NCBI GenBank assembly: GCA_963744935.1
Contig: CAVUVM010000003.1
Span: 186,001-250,000, forward strand
DNA from: Bog-473 sp963744935
Lineage (GTDB): Bacteria > Actinomycetota > Acidimicrobiia > Acidimicrobiales > RAAP-2
Direction: 5' to 3'
DNA length: 64,000 bases
Notes under the pieces: model-generated
What the model saw: the letters and a program-made list of their open reading frames with translations, nothing else
Databases searched by the model: none
What the model was told of the DNA's origin: nothing
Part shown: in pieces, positions 58,772 to 64,000 of the stretch
Layout of the letters: each line of letters opens with the position of its first letter
How positions within the stretch are numbered: the first letter of the stretch is position 1
Program-made: the position numbers and the translations under genes

Positions 58772-59519
58772 AGCCCTCGAAGGCGGCGAGCACCTCGTCG
58801 GCGATGTCGGCGTTGGAGTGGACGGCCTGGACGTCGTCGTGGTCGTCGATCGCCTCGAGCAGGCGCAGCACCTTCTTCGCCTCGGCCTCGTCGGGGACGG
58901 GCACGAGCGAGGTGGGCTCGAGGCTGAGGTCGACCGACTCGGGGGTGATGCCGGCGCCGTCGAGGGCCTGGCGCACCGAGTCGAGGTCCGCCGGGGCGGA
59001 GGTCACGACCCAGGCGCTTCCGTTGGACGACATGTCCTCGGCGCCGCCCTCCATGGCGATCTCCATGACCTTGTCCTCGTCCTGATCGAGGGGGACCGTG
59101 ACGATCCCTTTGCGCTCGAACTGCCATGAGACGGCGCCGGGTTCGGCCATGTTGCCGCCGTTGCGGCTGAAGACGTTGCGCATCTCGGCGCCGGTGCGGT
59201 TGCGGTTGTCACTCAGCGTCTCGACCATGATGGCCACGCCGCCGGGGCCGTAGCCCTCGTAGTTGATGGCTTCGTAGCGGACGCCCTCGAGGTCGCCCGT
59301 CCCCCGCTTGATCGCCTTCTCGATGGTGTCGATCGGGACGCTGGCGTCTCGCGCTTTCTGGAACGCCGTGCGGAGCGTGGCGTTGGCGTCGAGGTCCCCT
59401 CCCCCTTCGCGCGCGGCAACCTCGATGGCGCGGATGCACTTGGCAAAGATCTTGGCGCGGGCCTTGTCCTGGGCGCCCTTGCGGTATTTGGTGGTCGCCC
59501 ACTTCGAGTGGCCCGACAT
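58770..59519 (-). CDS. yebC: YebC/TACO1-family regulatory protein
   Basis: A 249-residue protein beginning MSGHSKWATTKYRKGAQDKARAKIF, the family hallmark, with DANATLRTAFQKARDASVPIDTIEKAIKRGTGD and YEGYGPGGVAIMVETLSDNRNRTGAEMRNVFSRNGGN. Members act as transcription regulators or as ribosome-associated factors that ease translation of proline-rich stretches. The latter fits a proteome with many Pro-rich tails but is not shown. ATG at 59519. It is the head of the ruvCAB cluster. Confidence 0.95.
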   Translation of the reverse strand: MSGHSKWATTKYRKGAQDKARAKIFAKCIRAIEVAAREGGGDLDANATLRTAFQKARDASVPIDTIEKAIKRGTGDLEGVRYEAINYEGYGPGGVAIMVETLSDNRNRTGAEMRNVFSRNGGNMAEPGAVSWQFERKGIVTVPLDQDEDKVMEIAMEGGAEDMSSNGSAWVVTSAPADLDSVRQALDGAGITPESVDLSLEPTSLVPVPDEAEAKKVLRLLEAIDDHDDVQAVHSNADIADEVLAAFEG

Positions 59520-59640
59520 GTGCTTGTTCTCGCCTCTTCCCTGTCCTCCCGCCTAGCAGTGGCAGCGGTAGCGCCAGTGCTCCGGGTCTCTCGATTGTAC
59601 CGAGCCTGGTCGGGGGCGGGTCCAGGGGTGCGCGGCTTGG

Positions 59641-60489
59641 TCAGCCGACCGCCGTGGTGGGTGTCGTCGGTGTGGGCAGGTCGTGGGTGATGGCTGGCAT
59701 GGTCGGCGTTGGCAGGTTGGGGTTGGGGGTGATCGGGGTGACCGGGGTGATCGGGGTTGTCGGGGTTGTCGGCGGTGACGACCCGGGCGGCAGTGGGGAC
59801 GGCAACGGCGGCGGCACGGAGGGAACGCTGGGTGCGCCGGCCAGCTCGAAGGGGACGCTGACCGCGTCGTCGACGACCACGTTGTAGCGACCGAGTGGAC
59901 CCTTTTGCCATTTGATGGTGCCGTCGGGACCGCCCTCGAGCGCCTCGTAGCCCATCCAGGTCCCCTCGGCCTTGATGGTGGAGTGCGCGCCAAGGTGGAC
60001 GCCCCAAAGCAAGGGGCAGCTAAAGATCTCCTTCCCCGGGTAGACGTCGATGCCGTAGACGTTGGTGACCACCCCCGAGAGCACACCGCACGGACCGATG
60101 GTCAGGGCGCGACGGAGCGGAGGGACTTTCTGTTGCGACGGACCGCATGCCGTGGTGCCGCCGTTGGTGACGCTCACTTCGTAGGTGACGGTCTGGCCGA
60201 TCGGGAAGGGGTCCTTGGCGATGGACACACGCAGGGTGATGTGCCGCGCGCTGCACCCCTCGAAGGCGACGTGTGCCGACCGGGTGATGACGCCGCCTGC
60301 CGTGGAGACGGGCGGCTGGGTGGAGAACGTCGTCGGGGGTGCCGTGGGTGGCGCTCCGTTGGGGGCTGCTGCTTGTGCCGCGACCGCGGGGCCGAAGGCG
60401 AGCAGCCCGAGGGCGGCGAAGGTTACGGCGACGGCAGCCCTGACGGCAGCTAAGGCACCCTGGGAAGCACGAGCGGGAAGACGCCGCAT
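59641..60489 (-). CDS. secreted hypothetical protein with Pro/Thr-rich tail
   Basis: A 282-residue exported protein. The signal peptide has a basic start (MRRLPARASQ) and a hydrophobic core (AAVAVTFAALGLLAFGPAVAAQA). The mature part has a ~150-residue domain of unknown family containing four or more Cys (FEGCSARHITLRVSI, TTACGPSQQKVPP, IGPCGVLSG, FSCPLLWGV), perhaps an Ig-like or DUF11-type surface fold (VTYEVSVTNGGTTACG). The last ~60 residues are Pro/Thr repeats (TPTTPITPVTPITP), likely a wall-spanning stalk. No sorting motif is visible. Confidence 0.7.
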   Translation of the reverse strand: MRRLPARASQGALAAVRAAVAVTFAALGLLAFGPAVAAQAAAPNGAPPTAPPTTFSTQPPVSTAGGVITRSAHVAFEGCSARHITLRVSIAKDPFPIGQTVTYEVSVTNGGTTACGPSQQKVPPLRRALTIGPCGVLSGVVTNVYGIDVYPGKEIFSCPLLWGVHLGAHSTIKAEGTWMGYEALEGGPDGTIKWQKGPLGRYNVVVDDAVSVPFELAGAPSVPSVPPPLPSPLPPGSSPPTTPTTPITPVTPITPNPNLPTPTMPAITHDLPTPTTPTTAVG

Positions 60490-60695
60490 GCGAATGAGAC
60501 TCTCCGCGGCCTGGTTGGTTCGATTCGTTGCTCGTCGGGGCCTGGGGAGGCGGCGGGTTGGGCCGGGTCGCTGTGGCTGCCCCATGACTTCGAGACCCAA
60601 TCGAGTCCGTGAAACCCGTATTTCTATTGGTGTGTGGGAATGGACGTCGAGCGCCACTCGATTGTTGCGGAGGGTGCCGCGTACGCTGCGAGTTC

Positions 60696-61799
60696 GTGAC
60701 TGCTCCTTCAGCTCCTTCAGGTTCTTCCGCCTCTGCTTCCTCTGCATCTCCTTTCGGTACGGGTCTCGACGCGAGGGGTGGCGAGCCTCGGCGTCGGTCT
60801 CGCTCGCGGCGTGTGCTCGTTGCGAGCGCGGTGGTGGGAGCCGGACTTGCCGCGGCCGCGGCCTACCGGCGGTTCGGGCGCGACGAGGAGGGCGACGATC
60901 GCGGTGTGCCGGGGGACGCCGCGGTCGACGAGGGCCCGCTCGCGCTGGGTTGGGGTCGCGGCATCGCACGGCCCGACCACCGCATCGTCCGGACGGATGA
61001 CGGCGCGGAGCTCGCCGTCTGGGACTTGCCCGGTGACGGGCCGGACGCTCAGGTCGTGGTGCTCCCCCACTGCTGGGGCTGCAGTCATGAGATCTGGCTC
61101 CCGGTGGCGCGGCGGCTCTTGGAGCAAGGACATCATGTCGTGCTCTACGACCAGCGCGGACACGGTCTGAGCACCCGGGGCGCCGCACCGCTCACCGTAG
61201 AGACGCTGGCCCACGACCTGTCCGATGTCCTGGAGGCGACGCAGGTGTACGACGTCGTCCTGGCCGGGCACTCCATGGGTGGCATGACCATCATGTCGCT
61301 GGCCACGCATCGGCCCGAGGTCTTGCAGGACCGGGCCAAGGCGACCGTCCTTGTCGCAACTGCAGCCACGACGGTCGGCGTTCCGTCGGCCCGGGCGGTA
61401 CGAATGGCCAGTGCCCTGGTCGCCTCCTCCATGCTCAGCAAGGCGATGCGGTCGCGTAACGGGCATCTCTTGGTGCGCGGTGTCTTCGGGGCCAACCCCG
61501 AGCGTTCGCACATGGATCTGACGAGAGAGCTCTTCAGCGGCTGCCACGGGTCGGTGCGGGGCGACTACCTCACATCGTTCAGCACCATGAACCTGGTGGA
61601 GGGCCTCGCCACGATGGACGTGCCGACCACTGTGATGGTCGGAAGTCGCGACACGTTGACGGCGCCGGCCAAGGCAGATGAAATGGTGTCGACCATCCGA
61701 GGGGCGCGCTTGGTGACACTGCCTGACAAGGGCCACATGCTGCCGCTCGAGGACCCCGACGCGGTCACCGACGAGATCGTGCGAGCGACCAAGGGTTAG
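60696..61799 (+). CDS. membrane-anchored alpha/beta hydrolase
   Basis: A 367-residue protein. A Ser-rich, Arg-rich start is followed by a short TM anchor (RRVLVASAVVGAGLAAAAAYRR). The hydrolase domain then has the oxyanion region LPHCWGCSHEIW, YDQRGHGLSTRG, nucleophile elbow LAGHSMGGMT (Ser), the acid near TVMVGSRDTLTAP (Asp) and the catalytic His in PDKGHMLPLEDP. The nearest relatives by motif are esterases or lipases of the AB-hydrolase-1 family; the substrate is unknown. GTG at 60696 is the chosen start. It is divergent from the secreted protein, about 200 bases apart. Confidence 0.85.
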   Translation: MTAPSAPSGSSASASSASPFGTGLDARGGEPRRRSRSRRVLVASAVVGAGLAAAAAYRRFGRDEEGDDRGVPGDAAVDEGPLALGWGRGIARPDHRIVRTDDGAELAVWDLPGDGPDAQVVVLPHCWGCSHEIWLPVARRLLEQGHHVVLYDQRGHGLSTRGAAPLTVETLAHDLSDVLEATQVYDVVLAGHSMGGMTIMSLATHRPEVLQDRAKATVLVATAATTVGVPSARAVRMASALVASSMLSKAMRSRNGHLLVRGVFGANPERSHMDLTRELFSGCHGSVRGDYLTSFSTMNLVEGLATMDVPTTVMVGSRDTLTAPAKADEMVSTIRGARLVTLPDKGHMLPLEDPDAVTDEIVRATKG

Positions 61800-62020
61800 T
61801 CCGCTCCCGACGGGACGGCTGTGAGCGCGTGTCGCGTGTGCGCGAGGGCGCGCGAGGTCACGGTCCGCAATGACCAGATCTTTCTCGGCGCAGCTCAGAA
61901 TGCAGCGCGAGTGACGGGAACGACGCGTCCGGACCTCCCTGCGGAGCGCAGCTTCGATTGGAACGCTCAGCTGAAACGCATTTTCTAACGCCTATTGCAG
62001 CCATGGGCTAGAACATCGGC

Positions 62021-63430
62021 ATGGCTCGGATCGTTGTGATTGGTGGAGGGATCGTCGGGCTCGGCGCCTCATTGATGTTGGCTCGTGACGGCCATCAGGT
62101 CACGGTCCTGGAACGGGATCCGGCGCTGCCCCCGGATCCCGAAGCCGCCTGGGAGGGATGGGAACGGCGTGGCGTGAATCAGTTCCGCCTGCTGCACTTC
62201 CTCCAGCCTCGCTACCGGCAATTGATGGAGGCCAACGCTCCCGACGTCGTCGCAGCGCTTCTTGACGAAGGTGCGTTGGTGGTCAATCCGTTTCGTGACG
62301 CCCCCGCAGAGGTCACGGGTGGGTTCCGCGAGGGAGACGAACGCCACGATGCGGTGACCGCGCGCCGACCAGTCGCGGAGGCCACGCTCGCGCGGATAGC
62401 CGCGGCGACGGACAATCTCGAAGTTCGGCGGAGCGTCGGAGTGGTCGGCCTGTTGACCGGCGATCCGACCGCTGCCGGTGTTCCACACGTCGTAGGAGTA
62501 CGGACGGATGCCGGCGAGGACGTGAGGGCTGATTTGGTTGTGGACGCCGCTGGTCGCCGCTCGACGCTTCCCGCCTGGTTGACGGACGTCGGCGCGCAAC
62601 CGCCCGTCGAAGAACGCGCCGATTGCGGGTTTGTGTACTTCGGGCGTCACTTCCGCTCAGATGATGGCTCTGTGCCCATGGCGTTCGGACCGTTACTGCA
62701 GGACTACGGCACCGTCTCGGTGTTGACGCTTCCAGCGGATAACGGAACGTGGGGCGTTGGGATCATCGCGAGCGCCAAGGACAAAGCGATGCGGTCCCTC
62801 AAGAACCTCGACGGGTGGAGCAATGTGATCAAGAGCATGCCGTTGAGTGCGCATTGGCTGGAAGGTGAGCCGCTCGACGATCAGATCGCAGTTATGGCCA
62901 AGATCGAGGATCGTCACCGTGCGTTCGTGCTGGACGGCCAGCCGGTCGCGACCGGGGTGGTCGCGTTAGCGGACTCGTGGGCATGTACGAATCCGTCGGT
63001 TGGTCGTGGGATTTCGATCGGCACGATTCATGCGGTCGGCCTGCGTGACCTGTGCCACGACACGCTGGCGGACCCGGTCGCGCTCCAACAACAGTGGCAC
63101 GACGTGACGATTGCGACGGCCGAGCCGTGGTACCGGAGCACGCTCGCGTTCGACGAGGGCCGACTCGCCGAGATCGACGCGCTGGTCGAAGAGCGCCCGC
63201 TTGAACCGACACCCGAGTTCGAGATCGGCAAGGCGCTGGGGGTCGCGGCCGGCAAGGATCCGGAGATGCTGCGTGCGCTCCTCGACCTCGCCGGGGTATT
63301 GGCTCTACCAGAGGAGGTCTTGGGTCGGCCCGGCGTGATCGAGCGAGCCGTCGAGCTCGGCAGCGGCTGGCGCGACGAACCGCTCCCCGGACCGAGCCGC
63401 GAAGAGCTGATCGCGCTCGTCGCCTCATAG
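62021..63430 (+). CDS. FAD-dependent oxidoreductase/monooxygenase
   Basis: A 469-residue flavoprotein with the dinucleotide-binding GxGxxG as VVIGGGIVGLGASLMLARDGHQVTVLERD, a middle segment VVDAAGRRSTLPAWL, and the second FAD motif GVVALADSWACTNPSVGRGISIGTIHAV. These belong to the PHBH/geranylgeranyl-reductase-like group that hydroxylates or reduces small substrates. ATG at 62021. The next gene starts 23 bases after its stop and encodes an epoxide-hydrolase-like enzyme, so the pair may be a small catabolic or secondary-metabolite unit. Confidence 0.87.
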   Translation: MARIVVIGGGIVGLGASLMLARDGHQVTVLERDPALPPDPEAAWEGWERRGVNQFRLLHFLQPRYRQLMEANAPDVVAALLDEGALVVNPFRDAPAEVTGGFREGDERHDAVTARRPVAEATLARIAAATDNLEVRRSVGVVGLLTGDPTAAGVPHVVGVRTDAGEDVRADLVVDAAGRRSTLPAWLTDVGAQPPVEERADCGFVYFGRHFRSDDGSVPMAFGPLLQDYGTVSVLTLPADNGTWGVGIIASAKDKAMRSLKNLDGWSNVIKSMPLSAHWLEGEPLDDQIAVMAKIEDRHRAFVLDGQPVATGVVALADSWACTNPSVGRGISIGTIHAVGLRDLCHDTLADPVALQQQWHDVTIATAEPWYRSTLAFDEGRLAEIDALVEERPLEPTPEFEIGKALGVAAGKDPEMLRALLDLAGVLALPEEVLGRPGVIERAVELGSGWRDEPLPGPSREELIALVAS

Positions 63431-63453
63431 ACCCGAATTGGAAAGGACTGTTG

Positions 63454-64000
63454 ATGAAGGTCGATTCGAACGGCGTGCAACTCGATGTGCAGGTCGAGGG
63501 CGCGGGCAAGCCCATCGTGTTGTTACATGGGTTTCCTGACTCGAAGCGTCTGTGGGCCAAACAGGTCCCTGAGTTGGTCGATGCTGGTTTTCAAGTCATC
63601 GTGCCCGACCAGCGCGGCTTCGGATCGAGCGACAAGCCCGCCGATGTCGACGCCTACGCCATCCCGTTCCTTGCGATCGATGTGACAGCCATCCTTGACG
63701 CGCTTTCGATTGAACGGGCCCATGTCGTCGGTCACGACTGGGGCGCAGCTGTCGCGTGGGCCACCGCGTCGTTCGCGCCCGAGCGTGTCGATCACCTGGT
63801 CGCCTTGTCCGTCGGGCATCCCAGCTCCTTCGGTGGTGCCGGCATGACCCAGCGCGAGAAGTCCTGGTACATGCTGCTGTTCCAATTCGCCGGTGTCGCC
63901 GAACACTGGCTCTCAGCCAACAGCTGGGCCGGTATGCGCGAATGGTCTCAACATCCCGACGTGGACGCGGTCGTGGGCGACCTCGAACGCGATGGCTCAC
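63454..64000 (+). CDS. epoxide hydrolase-like alpha/beta hydrolase (partial, runs off edge)
   Basis: The first 182 codons are present; the gene continues beyond the window. It starts at ATG 63454 with a GGAAAGGA Shine-Dalgarno. Motifs: IVLLHGFPDSKRLW with the HG oxyanion pair, VPDQRGFGSSDKP, and nucleophile elbow VVGHDWGAAVAW, where Asp replaces the Ser of esterases, as in epoxide hydrolases and haloalkane dehalogenases. A cap domain begins after VALSVGHPSSFG. HGFPDS plus GHDWGA favours epoxide hydrolase. It probably works with the upstream flavoenzyme, whose epoxide or hydroxyl product it could process; that link is inferred. Confidence 0.85.
   Translation, partial: MKVDSNGVQLDVQVEGAGKPIVLLHGFPDSKRLWAKQVPELVDAGFQVIVPDQRGFGSSDKPADVDAYAIPFLAIDVTAILDALSIERAHVVGHDWGAAVAWATASFAPERVDHLVALSVGHPSSFGGAGMTQREKSWYMLLFQFAGVAEHWLSANSWAGMREWSQHPDVDAVVGDLERDGS

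Overview
The window is high-GC DNA with tightly packed genes. It reads as a chromosomal segment of an actinobacterium, most likely of the class Acidimicrobiia. Three things point there: a mycothiol synthase (MshD), the actinobacterial order of the his-trp and yebC-ruvCAB / yajC-secDF-rel-hisS-aspS-rarA-alaS-ruvX-mltG-aroE blocks, and a secreted S53 protease ending in GYWLVA-DGGIF repeats, a module I associate with acidimicrobial exported proteins. The lineage call is inference. No rRNA, tRNA, prophage, insertion sequence or CRISPR array was recognised.

Layout. (1) 0.2-9.4 kb, minus strand: histidine-tryptophan operon hisD-hisC-hisB-[hisH-hisA fused]-hisF-groES-like-hisI-trpE-ygfZ and two small membrane proteins, nearly all joined by 4-base GTGA/TTGA start-stop overlaps. 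(2) 9.5-15.6 kb: small coiled protein, a VapBC-like pair with a degenerate toxin, nth, mshD, a VIT-family transporter, a MaoC hydratase, then menG and an isochorismate synthase. (3) 15.6-31.5 kb, mixed strands, envelope and phosphate functions: two-component system, polyprenol-phosphate mannose synthase, AI-2E family permease, flippase-like protein, methyltransferase, GT87 mannosyltransferase, polyphosphate kinase, two SEDS proteins (FtsW/RodA), a bifunctional-nuclease-domain protein and MscS. (4) 31.5-50.4 kb, minus strand, a long housekeeping block: aroE, mltG, ruvX, alaS, S53 protease, rarA, aspS, hisS, rel, secF, secD, yajC. (5) 50.4-55.8 kb: a non-coding stretch that can fold into a multi-helix RNA, a second two-component system and an ABC exporter. 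Together these sit between two blocks that are usually closer neighbours. (6) 56.3-59.5 kb: ruvB-ruvA-ruvC-yebC. (7) 59.6-64 kb: a secreted protein, an alpha/beta hydrolase, an FAD oxidoreductase and a truncated epoxide-hydrolase-like gene.

Six genes have their conserved sequence split between two reading frames: hisD, menG, the flippase, mscS, hisS and the ABC exporter; secF probably has a seventh shift in its tail. hisS is essential and hisD is the first gene of an otherwise intact operon, so I suspect many are indel errors in the assembly, though true lesions cannot be excluded.

The most unusual candidates are the structured RNA upstream of the second two-component system, the in-frame HisH-HisA fusion, the GroES paralogue inside the his-trp operon, the VapC-like protein lacking two PIN-domain acids, and the protease whose six C-terminal repeats are arranged as a circularly closed six-bladed propeller would be.
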